From positions 186,001-250,000 of the forward strand of contig CAYZWI010000002.1 of NCBI GenBank assembly GCA_964482205.1: 64,000 nucleotides of DNA, in the 5' to 3' direction. Both the position numbers and the translations under genes were made by a program. Below are positions 52,682 through 61,849 of the stretch, one piece after another. The stretch is from JAZDGX01 sp964482205. GTDB taxonomy: Bacteria > Eisenbacteria > RBG-16-71-46 > CAIMUX01 > WJJG01. The notes beneath the pieces were generated by a model. That model searched no databases and was not told the DNA's origin. It saw nothing but the letters and a program-made list of their open reading frames with translations. Every line of letters starts with the position of its first letter. The first letter of the stretch is position 1.

Positions 52682-54091
52682 ATGAAACGAGTGCTTCTGG
52701 CTCTCGCGCTTCTCGGGATGATGACGCTTCCCGCAATGGCTCAGGAAGACCCCGATGCGGCGGTCCTGAGCGCGGGCGTTCTCATTCTGCACGCGCCTCC
52801 TGGACTCGCGTTTTCGTCTGACGAGCCTGTGGGCGGCTGGTGTGACCCGGCTCTGTGGACGACGACTTGCGAGACCCAGGTGAACACGATTCCTTTGTAC
52901 GATGAGGCTGCGTACACGTGGTACATCATCAGTGCCTTCTACGCCCCCACGACGTTCAAGGCGATCGAGTACGGCGTCGACTACACTGGCGCATTTTCCG
53001 CCCCGCTGGCCTCGGTCCTTTGCACGCCGTCTGCGGCCCTGACGATCGAGTACCCGGCGACGGGCTCTTGGCCCCAGGACGGCTCCGGTATCGCGATCGC
53101 TCTCCAGGGCGAGCCTTACTGGACGGGCCAAATGATGGTCACGGGCCTGATGGCCGGTTACGTGTACACTAGTGCCACTCCGTTTACCGCGACCCTCATC
53201 CCGATGCCTGCCAGCAACGCTTGGGCGTGGCTCTCCCCCGCGAGCATCGAGTATGAGCCGGCGGCGGTCGGCGTCATGGGCTTCGGTACGCCTGGTGCGG
53301 CCGTTTGCCCCGTGATTCCCGAGCTTCCGCAGGCTTGCTGCATCGACATCTACGACTGCGTGGTGTTGATGCCGGCTGACTGCGAAGCCCAGGGCGGCGT
53401 GGTCATGGACCAGGCGACCTGCGATCCGAACCCCTGCCCGATCGAGCCCACGCTCGCTTGCTGCATCAACATCTACGACTGCGTGGTGTTGACGGAGCGT
53501 GCGTGCTTGGCTCAGGGCGGTGTCGTTCAGACGCAGCCGACCTGCGATCCGAACCCCTGCCCGATCCGTCCGCAGGAGTGCTGCTTCGGTGAGGACTGCG
53601 TGCTTCTGGCTCCCGCTGAGTGCGAGTTCCAGGGCGGCGTGGTCTATCCGGGCTTCACCTGCGCTCCGAATCCCTGCCCGCACCCGATGGCTTGCTGCGT
53701 CGGCGTTGACTGCGTCAACGTTCTCTCCGCGGATGAGTGCGCCGGCCTCGGCGGCGTCCTGTATGCGGATGAGAACTGCGACTCGTTCAGCTGCCCGCTG
53801 CCTGCCTGGGCATGCTGCATCGACTTCGATGAGACCTGCTACATGTACACCGAAGCCGAGTGCATGGCTGCTGGCGGCGTGTGGAATGAAGGCATGGACT
53901 GCGCCAACTTCACCTGCCCGCTGTGGCGTGTGTGCTGCGTTGGCGAGGTCTGCCACATCACCAACGAAGCCGGCTGCTTGGAGCTGCAGGGCGAGTGGAT
54001 GCCGGACGAGATGAGCTGCGATCCGAATCCGTGCTTGATCACCCCGAACGATCCTTCGAGCTGGGGCACGATCAAGTCGATCTACCGCTAA
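52682..54091 (+). CDS. Secreted Cys-rich repeat protein with C-terminal SWGTIKSIYR tail
   Basis: A 469-residue protein with signal peptide MKRVLLALALLGMMTLPAMA and a perfect AGGAGG upstream. Residues about 25-210 form an unrecognised beta-rich domain. Residues about 215-455 are six Cys-rich units of about 38-40 residues: CC(x)4-5C(x)6-8C(x)3GG(V/W)(x)8-9C(x)4CP. The first two units are almost identical at DNA level, with other units diverged. Each has six cysteines, so disulfide knots are likely. The protein ends SSWGTIKSIYR. A role in the cell surface or matrix is inferred. The third-position GC is slightly lower than in neighbours. Confidence 0.82.
   Translation: MKRVLLALALLGMMTLPAMAQEDPDAAVLSAGVLILHAPPGLAFSSDEPVGGWCDPALWTTTCETQVNTIPLYDEAAYTWYIISAFYAPTTFKAIEYGVDYTGAFSAPLASVLCTPSAALTIEYPATGSWPQDGSGIAIALQGEPYWTGQMMVTGLMAGYVYTSATPFTATLIPMPASNAWAWLSPASIEYEPAAVGVMGFGTPGAAVCPVIPELPQACCIDIYDCVVLMPADCEAQGGVVMDQATCDPNPCPIEPTLACCINIYDCVVLTERACLAQGGVVQTQPTCDPNPCPIRPQECCFGEDCVLLAPAECEFQGGVVYPGFTCAPNPCPHPMACCVGVDCVNVLSADECAGLGGVLYADENCDSFSCPLPAWACCIDFDETCYMYTEAECMAAGGVWNEGMDCANFTCPLWRVCCVGEVCHITNEAGCLELQGEWMPDEMSCDPNPCLITPNDPSSWGTIKSIYR
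53326..54040 (+). repeat. Six Cys-rich repeat units (about 115-120 bp) in the secreted protein gene
   Basis: Runs such as ATCTACGACTGCGTGGTG and ACCTGCGATCCGAACCC recur in adjacent units, showing recent tandem duplication; later units keep only the Cys pattern. Confidence 0.75.
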
Positions 54092-54103
54092 TCCGGTCTG
54101 AAG

Positions 54104-54130
54104 CCTCTCCCGTTTGACGGGAGGGGTTTC
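54104..54130 (+). terminator. Terminator 1 after the Cys-rich protein
   Basis: CCTCTCCCG and CGGGAGGGG (54104-54112, 54118-54126) pair with one G-U, loop TTTGA, followed by TTTC. Lies 13 bp after the stop codon. Confidence 0.7.
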
Positions 54131-54147
54131 GGCATCGCGGTTCGCAG

Positions 54148-54177
54148 AAAGGGCCTCTCCGCAAGGAGAGGCCCTTT
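54148..54177. terminator. Strong bidirectional terminator before pgi
   Basis: AAAGGGCCTCTCC (54148-54160) pairs perfectly with GGAGAGGCCCTTT (54165-54177) around a GCAA tetraloop. T-rich sequence follows. One of two terminators in tandem. Confidence 0.85.
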
Positions 54178-54356
54178 CATTGTTGACGGGTGATGCCCGG
54201 GAGCCTCGACCCCTCCCGACAATCGATTCCGTGCTTTCCCGAGTTCCCCCACCCGGTACAATCCGCGCGACCGTGTGTAGCCGACCATCGGGCATCGAAA
54301 CGCACCACATGGCAGGAGTCGGAGAGTTCGCCGATCCACGCTGAAACGAGGTCGTC

Positions 54357-56048
54357 ATGTCCGCTTCTGAAAGCCAAAGCTCATCGGTCGCATGGGATGC
54401 CTTTCGCGCGCGGGTGATCGATCTCCCCGATCTCGGCATGCGCCTGGATGCCAGCCGGATGAGGATCTCCGACGCCGATCTCGAAGCGTTGCATGCCCCG
54501 CTCGCGCAGGCCCTCGCGAGAATGCACGAGCTCGAACGAGGCGCGATCGCGAACCCCGACGAAGGGCGGCCGGTGGGCCATTACTGGTTGCGCGATCCGG
54601 ATCTCGCCCCCGATCCCGCCGTGCCAGGCGCGATCCGCGAGAGCTGGGAGCGCATCGCGCGCTTCGCCGCGCGCACGATCGCCGCATCCCGGGTACAGAT
54701 GAGCGCCGCGGCCGAGGCCGTGCGCGATCCGCTCGGCCCCCCCGCTCGCTTTCGTCACTTCCTGCTGATCGGCATCGGCGGCTCGGCGCTGGGTCCGCAG
54801 TTGCTGGCGGATGTCTTCGCGAAAGCGGACCTGCCGCTTGCCCCGCACTTCCTCGACAACACCGATCCCGACGGGATTGCGCGCCTGCTCGCCGAGCTCG
54901 GTCCCGATCTGGCCGAAACGCTCGTGATCGTCGTTTCGAAGTCGGGCGGAACCAAGGAAACGCGTAACGGCATGCTGGAGATCGACGCCGCTCTGCGACG
55001 GATGGGCCGCTCGCTCGGACCGCAGGCGGTGGCGATCACGATGGAGGGCAGCGAGCTCGATGCCTATGCGCGCGAGCACGGCTTCCTGGATGTATTTCCC
55101 TTGTGGGAATGGGTGGGCGGCCGCTTCTCGATCACTTCCCCGGTCGGGCTTCTGCCGGCCGCGTTGATGGGGATCGACATCCGCGGCTTCCTGAAAGGCG
55201 CGCGCGCGATGGATGCGATTACGCGCGCAAGCGAGGCGCATGCCGGCGGGGCGCAAGCAAGCGGGATGCCCGCTGGCGAAACGCTCGCGAACCCGGCCGC
55301 GCTGCTGGCCGCTGCCTGGCACATCGCGGGAGAAGGCCGCGGCTCGCGGGACATGGTCGTGCTTCCCTACCGCGACCGATTGCTCTTGCTCGGACGCTAT
55401 CTGCAACAGCTCGTGATGGAATCGCTCGGCAAGGAGAAGGACCTGCAGGGCCGGGAAACGCATCAGGGCATCGTGGTCTATGGGAACAAGGGCTCGACCG
55501 ATCAGCACGCTTTCGTGCAGCAGTTGCGCGAAGGCCCCGACAACTTCTTCGTCACCTTCCTGCACGCGCGCAAGGGTTCGCCCACCGCGCGCCGGACGCC
55601 GCCGATCGAAGTCGAACCCGAGGTGCGGAGCGGCGACTACCTACTGGGATTCCTGCTCGGCACCCGCGAGGCGCTCGCCGAAAAGGGCCGCCGCTCGCTC
55701 GCGATCACGCTGCCCGACATCTCGGAACGCAGCCTGGGCGCCCTGATCGCGCTCTTCGAGCGCGCCGTCGGGTTGTACGCGGACCTGGCAGGCATCAACG
55801 CGTACGATCAGCCGGGAGTGGAAGCGGGCAAGCGCGCCGCCCGGCGCGCGCTCGATGTGCAGAAGCGAGTGCTCGCGCAACTCGCGAAGGAACGCGAAGC
55901 GCTGAGCGCTCCCCAGCTCGCCGCGCGCATCGATCCGCCCGCCGACCCGGAGACCGTCTTCCATCTGCTCGAGCACCTCGCGAGCGATGGGCGCATCCGA
56001 GCCATTGCGGGCGAAACATGGCACGCCACGCGATTTGCGGCGCGGTGA
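54357..56048 (+). CDS. pgi: Glucose-6-phosphate isomerase
   Basis: A 563-residue SIS-fold isomerase: LLIGIGGSALGPQLLADVF, VIVVSKSGGTKETRN, WEWVGGRFSITSPVGLLPA and KGSTDQHAFVQQL are the family blocks, with the catalytic Glu in WVGGRFS-adjacent positions and Lys in the C-terminal GVEAGKRAARR. It interconverts glucose-6-phosphate and fructose-6-phosphate. About 60 extra residues at the C-end (EREALSAPQLAARIDPPAD ... IRAIAGETWHATRFA) look like a winged-helix-type extension seen in some long bacterial Pgi proteins. GAGG precedes the ATG. It is preceded by tandem terminators, so it starts its own unit. Confidence 0.93.
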   Translation: MSASESQSSSVAWDAFRARVIDLPDLGMRLDASRMRISDADLEALHAPLAQALARMHELERGAIANPDEGRPVGHYWLRDPDLAPDPAVPGAIRESWERIARFAARTIAASRVQMSAAAEAVRDPLGPPARFRHFLLIGIGGSALGPQLLADVFAKADLPLAPHFLDNTDPDGIARLLAELGPDLAETLVIVVSKSGGTKETRNGMLEIDAALRRMGRSLGPQAVAITMEGSELDAYAREHGFLDVFPLWEWVGGRFSITSPVGLLPAALMGIDIRGFLKGARAMDAITRASEAHAGGAQASGMPAGETLANPAALLAAAWHIAGEGRGSRDMVVLPYRDRLLLLGRYLQQLVMESLGKEKDLQGRETHQGIVVYGNKGSTDQHAFVQQLREGPDNFFVTFLHARKGSPTARRTPPIEVEPEVRSGDYLLGFLLGTREALAEKGRRSLAITLPDISERSLGALIALFERAVGLYADLAGINAYDQPGVEAGKRAARRALDVQKRVLAQLAKEREALSAPQLAARIDPPADPETVFHLLEHLASDGRIRAIAGETWHATRFAAR

Positions 56049-56087
56049 TTCGCCGCCGCCTTCGCGCTCGCAGCCGAGCCCGCAAGT

Positions 56088-56096
56088 GTGCTATCA
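56088..56096 (+). promoter_or_regulatory. Extended −10 candidate before the deiminase gene
   Basis: TGC-TATCAT (56088-56096) is an extended −10 element without a good −35 box, about 105 bp before the start codon. Confidence 0.3.
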
Positions 56097-56200
56097 TCAA
56101 TAGGTTCGAGCTTCCTCTGCGGAGCCTTGGGCTCGGCGACGACGGCCGCGCTCGCGGTTTCGCCTGACACCCGGACGATACACGACCGCGGGAGGCTTTC

Positions 56201-58822
56201 ATGGTTCCTCGCTGGGGATCGGCCGCATGCAGCATCGCTCTGCTCCTCGCCCTTTCGGGCCTGCTCGCCTTCTCGGCCTCCGCGCAAACCTATGAGGCCG
56301 TGCAACGCGGCGAGATCGAATCGCTGCCGCACGAGATGACGCCCGAGGAAATGCAGATCCGCGACCAGATCGGGCGCGATCAGGTTCCCACTCCCCCTCC
56401 CTCCGCGCAGCCCGTCCGCAATCTCGCCGAGTTCGAGCGCATGAAGGGCGTGCTGGTCCGCTACCCGCTCGGCATCAGCGTCGCGCTCGTGGCGGAGATG
56501 TCGCAGGATGCGCTGATCTACTGCGTGGTGACCGCCGCGCAGCAATCGGCGGCCTACAGCGCCTTCGTCTCCGGCGGCGTGACCATGAGCCATGTGGTCT
56601 TCTTCAATCACGCGACCGACAGCCACTGGACGCGCGATTACGGCCCGTGGTTCATCTTCGACGCCAACGACGACCTGGCGATCATCGACACGATCTACAA
56701 CCGTCCGCGGCCCAACGACGACACCGTGCCCACCGACTTTGCGGCCTTCCTCGGCATTCCTGCGTACATCCCCGACATCAACCACACCGGCGGCAACTAC
56801 ATGTGCGACGGCGACGAGCGGGCGATCTCGACCACGCTGGTCTACGAAGAGAACACCGACAAGACGGTCGCGCAGATCAACGCGATCATGGACGATTACC
56901 TCGGGATCACGACCTATCACTGCTATCCGGATGTGAACGGCGATTACATCGAGCATATCGACTGCTGGGGAAAGTACCTGGGCGTCGACAAGATCCTCAT
57001 TCGCCAGGTGCCGGTGGGCCACTCGCAATACGACGAGATCGAGGCGGCGGTCGATTACTTCGAGTCGCAGGTGAGCGCCTACGGCACGCCCTATCGGATC
57101 TATCGCGTCTCCACGCCCGGCAACGAGCCGTACACGAACTCGCTGATCCTGAACGAGAAGGTCCTCGTGCCGATCATGGGCGGGTCGCATCCCGACGCGG
57201 CCGCGCTGGCGGTGTATCAGGCGGCGATGCCCGGCTACGAGGTGCTGGGCTTCACCGGCAGCTGGGAGTCGACCGACGCGCTGCACTGCCGCGCGATCGG
57301 CATCGGCGATCCGGCGCAGCTCTATGTGTACGCGATTCCGCTGTGCGACACGGCCGACGACGCGCACCCCTATCGGGTGAACGGGGTCATCATCGACCAC
57401 AGCGAGACCGGTCTGGTGCCCGGTTCGGCGCGCGTCTACTGGCGCGCGGGAACGAGCGGGCCCTTCACGAGCGTGGCGCTGAATTCGATCGCGGGCACCG
57501 ATTCGTTCTACGCCAACATCCCCGCGCAGCCGCTCGGGACCACGGTGCAGTATTACCTGCACGCGGCCGACAATTCGGGACGCGACGAGGACTGGCCCTT
57601 CATGGGCGCGTCCGATCCGTTCACCTTCCACGTGCAGCCCGATCTGGTCGCACCCGTCATCGCGGAGACGACCGACCTGCCCTTCACCGACGACACGCTC
57701 GGGCCCTATCTCGTGCAGAGCCGGGTCACCGACAACATGGCGGTCGCATCGGTGACCCTGCGCTATCGGGTGAACGGCGGCGGATTCACGGCGCTTCCCA
57801 TGGCCGCGCTCGACGGCTCGCTGTTCGCGGCGGGGATTCCGGGGCAGCCGATTCCTTCGCAGGTGGAGTACTACATCGAAGCGGAGGATTTCGGCGGCAA
57901 CACGGCGCTCGATCCTGTCTCCGCGCCCGCCTCGCTCTACGATTTCTTCGTGCTGCCGCGGGCGAACCTGCTGGCCACCGATCTCGAGGGCGGCTCCTCG
58001 TGGACGCACGCGCCGGTCACTTCGGGATTCGCGGACCAGTGGCACTTGAGCACGCTGCGCAATCACACGCCCAACGGAACGACGAGCTGGAAGTGCGGCG
58101 ACACCGGCACGGCCGCGTACACCACCCAGCTCGACGCGGGACTCGTGACCGAATCCTTCCCGCTCGCCACGTCGAGCACGCTCAGCTTCTGGCAATATGT
58201 TGCGGCGGAGACGAGCAGCACCTATCAGGGACAAGCGTACGACGGCGGCAAAGTCGAGTTGAACACCGGCTCGGGCTGGGTGGCGATCACGCCCGAGGGC
58301 GGCTATCCCTACATCGTGCGGGGAGCGAACGGCCCCTTCCCCGCGGGCACGCCGATTTTCTCGGGGCATCGCGGATGGCACAAGGTCACCTTCGCGCTCC
58401 CCGGAGAGGAAGGCACCGCGCAGGTGCGCTTCCGCTTCGGCAGCGACACGGCGGTGGGCGACGAAGGCTGGTATGTCGACGACATCGTCGTCGATGGGTT
58501 CGCGCTCGATGTGCAGGCGTTGCCGGGAGAGATCGCGGCGCAAGAACAGGACCTTCGGCTGGTGTGCGAACCGAATCCGGTTTACGCCGGCGCCGCGTTC
58601 CGCTTCGCCTTGCCGGCGGCCGCGGATGTGCGGCTCGAGATCTTCGACCCGAGCGGGCGCTTGATCCGGCTCTTCGCGTTCGAGGGCGTGACCGCGGGCG
58701 AGCATGTGATCGCCTGGGACGGCCGCGATCAGGCTCGGCGCCCGGTGGGGGCAGGCCTGTACCTTTCTCGATTGAAGACGGGCAGCGGAGACGCCGTGCG
58801 CAGGATTTTGAAAGTCGACTGA
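56201..58822 (+). CDS. Secreted peptidylarginine deiminase (Porphyromonas-type PAD) with sorting domain
   Basis: An 873-residue exported protein: signal peptide ending about residue 29, then a PAD_porph domain (about 70-385). The four catalytic residues are all seen: Asp146 (WTRDYGPW), His252 and Asp254 (IEHIDCWGK) and Cys363 (ALHCRAIG). The Asp-to-His spacing of 106 equals that of the P. gingivalis enzyme. Two Ig-like domains (about 395-590) and a jelly-roll/MAM-like domain (about 610-770) follow. The end (CEPNPVYAGAAFRFALP ... WDGRDQARRPVGAGLYLSRL) is a FlgD-like C-terminal sorting-type domain. It should convert arginine to citrulline, in proteins or in agmatine if the pocket differs. GGAGG precedes the ATG. 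An agmatine deiminase role is less likely because the protein is secreted. Confidence 0.88.
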   Translation: MVPRWGSAACSIALLLALSGLLAFSASAQTYEAVQRGEIESLPHEMTPEEMQIRDQIGRDQVPTPPPSAQPVRNLAEFERMKGVLVRYPLGISVALVAEMSQDALIYCVVTAAQQSAAYSAFVSGGVTMSHVVFFNHATDSHWTRDYGPWFIFDANDDLAIIDTIYNRPRPNDDTVPTDFAAFLGIPAYIPDINHTGGNYMCDGDERAISTTLVYEENTDKTVAQINAIMDDYLGITTYHCYPDVNGDYIEHIDCWGKYLGVDKILIRQVPVGHSQYDEIEAAVDYFESQVSAYGTPYRIYRVSTPGNEPYTNSLILNEKVLVPIMGGSHPDAAALAVYQAAMPGYEVLGFTGSWESTDALHCRAIGIGDPAQLYVYAIPLCDTADDAHPYRVNGVIIDHSETGLVPGSARVYWRAGTSGPFTSVALNSIAGTDSFYANIPAQPLGTTVQYYLHAADNSGRDEDWPFMGASDPFTFHVQPDLVAPVIAETTDLPFTDDTLGPYLVQSRVTDNMAVASVTLRYRVNGGGFTALPMAALDGSLFAAGIPGQPIPSQVEYYIEAEDFGGNTALDPVSAPASLYDFFVLPRANLLATDLEGGSSWTHAPVTSGFADQWHLSTLRNHTPNGTTSWKCGDTGTAAYTTQLDAGLVTESFPLATSSTLSFWQYVAAETSSTYQGQAYDGGKVELNTGSGWVAITPEGGYPYIVRGANGPFPAGTPIFSGHRGWHKVTFALPGEEGTAQVRFRFGSDTAVGDEGWYVDDIVVDGFALDVQALPGEIAAQEQDLRLVCEPNPVYAGAAFRFALPAAADVRLEIFDPSGRLIRLFAFEGVTAGEHVIAWDGRDQARRPVGAGLYLSRLKTGSGDAVRRILKVD

Positions 58823-58958
58823 TCCGGCCGCGCGCTCCTGATTCGACGAGAGACGGTGCGCGTGAGACGCCGCGGCTGCCGCGCGCGTCGTTGTGATCGG
58901 GATCAGGCGCGAGGAGCGCCTCGCTCACCCCGTCGTCGCTTGCGCCGTCCCACTGCTC

Positions 58959-59813
58959 CTACGGCTGCCGGACATTGTCGATGTAGAAGGTGCCCGGCCC
59001 GTCGTCCCATGACGCGAAGCTGATGTGTGTGAGGGTGGCCGGAGGATTGCTCTTCTTCACCCGGAACGCGTCCACCTTGACCGGCGTGTCCGCGACGCCC
59101 GGCATCGAAACCTGGTAGCTCTTGCCGGCGACATCGACATCCACGCGTACCGTGTACCAGGTGTTCAATTCGAGCCCGGTGATGAGCGGGGTGCGCACCG
59201 CCCAATCGTCGGCGTTCTTGCCCTCGAAGGCGAAGAGATTAATCTTCTCGTCCGGCCCGCTTTCAAAGCCGAGGAAGACGAACCGCTCGGGATTGCTGCC
59301 GTTCGGCCCGCGCCCCTTGGCCGCGGCATTTCCGATCATCTGAAACGCGGAGCGATTGAAAGGCGGCAGGACCTCGTTCACGCGAATGTCCCATTGCAGC
59401 GAGAAGCGGCCCTTCTGCGGCTCGCCGAACGCTTGGGTGAGATAGGTGTTGAACTGCGGACTGCCCGCGATCATCGCCTTCTTGGTCGCGTTCTTCCCGA
59501 GCGCCTTGGTGTGCATCTTGAGCTGCAGGCGGGCGTTCTTGTCGCCGCCGATGTTGCGGCTCTCATACCAGCCGCCTTCCTTTTCGCGACCGCGCAGCGC
59601 GTTGCCGTCGGCCACCGATTCGAAATTCCCTTCGGCGATCAAGGCCGACACCGCCTTGGCATACCCCTGCCCGATCCAATCGCGCACACAAAGGGGAAGA
59701 TTCGCTGAGCGGCCCGAAAGCAGGGCCGGCATCCCCATCGCCAGAACCAGACAGGCGGCGAGGACCAGCAGTCCCGTCTTGCCGAATCCATGGCGTGCTG
59801 CTCTTCCCGGCAT
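58959..59813 (-). CDS. Secreted protein of unknown function, possible carbohydrate-binding/jelly-roll fold
   Basis: A 284-residue protein from the ATG at 59813 (GAGGAG upstream) with signal segment TGLLVLAACLVLAMGMPALLSG. The mature part, NFESVADGNALRGREKEGGWYES ... ARLQLKMHTKALGKN ... FSLQWDIRVNEVLPPF ... NTWYTVRVDVDVAGKSYQVSMPG ... FASWDDGPGTFYIDNV, has the spacing of concanavalin-A/jelly-roll domains that bind carbohydrate, but no catalytic residues are obvious. A YIDNV end is common in such folds. It is convergent to the deiminase gene. Confidence 0.75.
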   Translation of the reverse strand: MPGRAARHGFGKTGLLVLAACLVLAMGMPALLSGRSANLPLCVRDWIGQGYAKAVSALIAEGNFESVADGNALRGREKEGGWYESRNIGGDKNARLQLKMHTKALGKNATKKAMIAGSPQFNTYLTQAFGEPQKGRFSLQWDIRVNEVLPPFNRSAFQMIGNAAAKGRGPNGSNPERFVFLGFESGPDEKINLFAFEGKNADDWAVRTPLITGLELNTWYTVRVDVDVAGKSYQVSMPGVADTPVKVDAFRVKKSNPPATLTHISFASWDDGPGTFYIDNVRQP

Positions 59814-60199
59814 TTCTTCTCTCCTCTGTTGCGGTTTCCCCTCCCGCGGTTTTCCACCGCGCCCGCTTCTGCATCCGTTTCCGATCGTGCGAGCAGAAAA
59901 TCGTACCGGAACGAAGGCCTTCATTGAAGCGCTTTCTGAGAGCTTCGCGGCGCAGATCAGACCCGCTCGCGCGGCGCTGTGCGATCGTAACCGGCCATGG
60001 CCCGCCCGCATCGCGGTGCGCGAGGGCGGCCCGCGATTGCCCGGCGGCATCGTCGTGCGCGATTGTGAAGCGCCGGGCACTCCGCTAGACTCCGCCTCCT
60101 CGATTACAACGCTGAGGAAACGAGGTTCGCGAAAACGGGCGCAGATTCGCGGCATGGCGAAGAGGGCGCCCGGCGCATCGCGCCCGACTCGGGGGTTTG
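59814..60199. other. Divergent intergenic region
   Basis: No gene seen. It separates the leftward secreted protein from the rightward EamA transporter. A rightward promoter candidate is at 60063-60091; no leftward one stands out. Confidence 0.4.
60063..60091 (+). promoter_or_regulatory. Candidate promoter of the EamA transporter 2
   Basis: TTGTGA (60063-60068) and TAGACT (60086-60091) with a 17-bp spacer. Confidence 0.45.
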
Positions 60200-61075
60200 A
60201 TGGGCGAATTCTACGCCCTGGTTTGCACGGCCATCTGGTCCTTCGCCGTCATCCTGCTGCAGCGCGCCACCGAGACGGCGCCGCCGCTGCTCCTCAATCT
60301 CTTCCGCTCCTCGCTCGGACTCGCGCTGCTGCTGCTCTCGATCGCCGTGATGGGCAGCCCGCTATTCCCCGATGTCCCGCTGCACGACTATCTCATCCTC
60401 GTGCTGAGCGGAATCGCCGGGATCGCGATCGCGGACACGCTCTTCCACAAGGCGCTGCACCTGGCGGGCGCGGGAGTGAACGCGATCGTCAGCACGGTCT
60501 ACTCGCCGCTCGTCGTGTTGATGGCGTTCTTGATGATCGGCGAACGCATCCAGGCGATCGATTTCCTGGGCATGGCCTGCATCATGAGCAGCCTCCTGCT
60601 CGTCGGCTCGCTGAAGCCGCGCGAGAATCGCACCCGCGCGCAGATGCTCGCCGGCATCGCGATCGGCATGACGGAGATGCTCTTCCTCTCCTTCTCGATC
60701 GTGCTCGCCAAGCCGGTGCTCAACCGCTCCCCGATTCTGTGGGCCACCACCATCCGGCAGCTGGGCGCCGTGGCCGCCTTGATCGTGATCGTGGCCTGTT
60801 CGCCGCAGCGGCGGCAGGCGCTCGCCCTCTACCGGCCCTCGCCCACCTGGCGCTTCGCGATCCCCGGCTCGGTGCTCGGTTCCTACCTCTCGCTGATCTT
60901 CTGGATCGCGGGGATGAAGTACACCCAGGCGAGCATCGCGGCGATCTTGAATCAGACTTCCACGATCGTGATTCTCATTCTGGCGGTGATCTTCCTCGGA
61001 GAATCCTTCACGCCTCGCCGGGCCGCGGCGGCGGGGCTCGCGTTCGTGGGGGTGCTGCTAATCACCATTCTGTGA
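60200..61075 (+). CDS. EamA/DMT-family transporter 2
   Basis: A 291-residue protein with ten membrane helices in two EamA halves: FYALVCTAIWSFAVILLQRA at the start, GIAIADTLFHKALHLAGAG in the first half and AIPGSVLGSYLSLIFWIAGM in the second. Likely a small-metabolite exporter; substrate unknown. The ATG at 60200 follows a poor site (GGGGG), and a TTG three bases earlier is an alternative. Confidence 0.83.
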   Translation: MGEFYALVCTAIWSFAVILLQRATETAPPLLLNLFRSSLGLALLLLSIAVMGSPLFPDVPLHDYLILVLSGIAGIAIADTLFHKALHLAGAGVNAIVSTVYSPLVVLMAFLMIGERIQAIDFLGMACIMSSLLLVGSLKPRENRTRAQMLAGIAIGMTEMLFLSFSIVLAKPVLNRSPILWATTIRQLGAVAALIVIVACSPQRRQALALYRPSPTWRFAIPGSVLGSYLSLIFWIAGMKYTQASIAAILNQTSTIVILILAVIFLGESFTPRRAAAAGLAFVGVLLITIL

Positions 61076-61153
61076 GAACGCCGAGGCCGGGATCCCGGCG
61101 CGCTGACACGGGCGGAATGGATCGCGCACTTGTCAAAAGGCGAGAGAATCGTT

Positions 61154-61849
61154 TCAAGCGCGCACGAACTTGGGATGTCGGCCGGCGATCACGATCACGA
61201 CTTCGCCGCGGATCTCGCGCTCTTCGAAGTGCGCAAGCAATTCCGCGAGCCAGCCGCGGTGGATCTGCTCGAACTTCTTCGTCATCTCGATGCACACTGC
61301 GGCGCGCCGGTCGCCGAGAACCTCCAGCGCATCGCGCAGCAGGGCTGCAACCCGGTAGGGAGATTCAAAGAGAATCAGGGTGTGCGGCGCCTCGCGCTCG
61401 GCTTCGAGAAAACGGCGGCGCGGCCCCGGTTTGCGCGGAGCGAATCCGAGGAAGGTGAAGCTCGCGGACGGCAATCCCGAGGCCACCAGCGCCGGCTCGA
61501 CCGCGCCGGCGCCGGGGATCACTTCGATGCGATGCCCCGCCTCGAGCGCCGCCGCCACCACGCGGTATCCCGGATCGCTCACCCCCGGATAGCCCGCCTC
61601 CGACACCAGCGCGACATCGCGCTGCTCGTCGAGCAGTTTCACGATGCCGGCAGCCGCCTGGGCCTCGTTGTGCTCGTGATAGGCGAGCAGCTTCTCCGGA
61701 TGGGGAATCGCATGGCGCGCGAGAATCTTGCGCGTGGTGCGCGTGTCTTCGCAGGCGAGCACGCGCACTTCGCTCAAGACGCGCACGGCTCGAAAGGTGA
61801 GGTCCTCGAGATTCCCGATCGGGGTGGCGACCACGAAGAGCGTGGCCAT
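61154..61849 (-). CDS. rsmI: 16S rRNA (cytidine1402-2'-O)-methyltransferase
   Basis: A 231-residue SAM-dependent methyltransferase of the tetrapyrrole-methylase fold. MATLFVVATPIGNLEDLTFRA, CEDTRTTRKIL, VALVSEAGYPGVSDPGY and the FESPYRVAALL block are specific to RsmI. It 2'-O-methylates C1402 in 16S rRNA for decoding fidelity. The normal length is about 280; here the C-terminal helical part is short. Its ATG directly abuts the TAG of the upstream deoxyhypusine-synthase-like gene. Confidence 0.93.
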   Translation of the reverse strand: MATLFVVATPIGNLEDLTFRAVRVLSEVRVLACEDTRTTRKILARHAIPHPEKLLAYHEHNEAQAAAGIVKLLDEQRDVALVSEAGYPGVSDPGYRVVAAALEAGHRIEVIPGAGAVEPALVASGLPSASFTFLGFAPRKPGPRRRFLEAEREAPHTLILFESPYRVAALLRDALEVLGDRRAAVCIEMTKKFEQIHRGWLAELLAHFEEREIRGEVVIVIAGRHPKFVRA

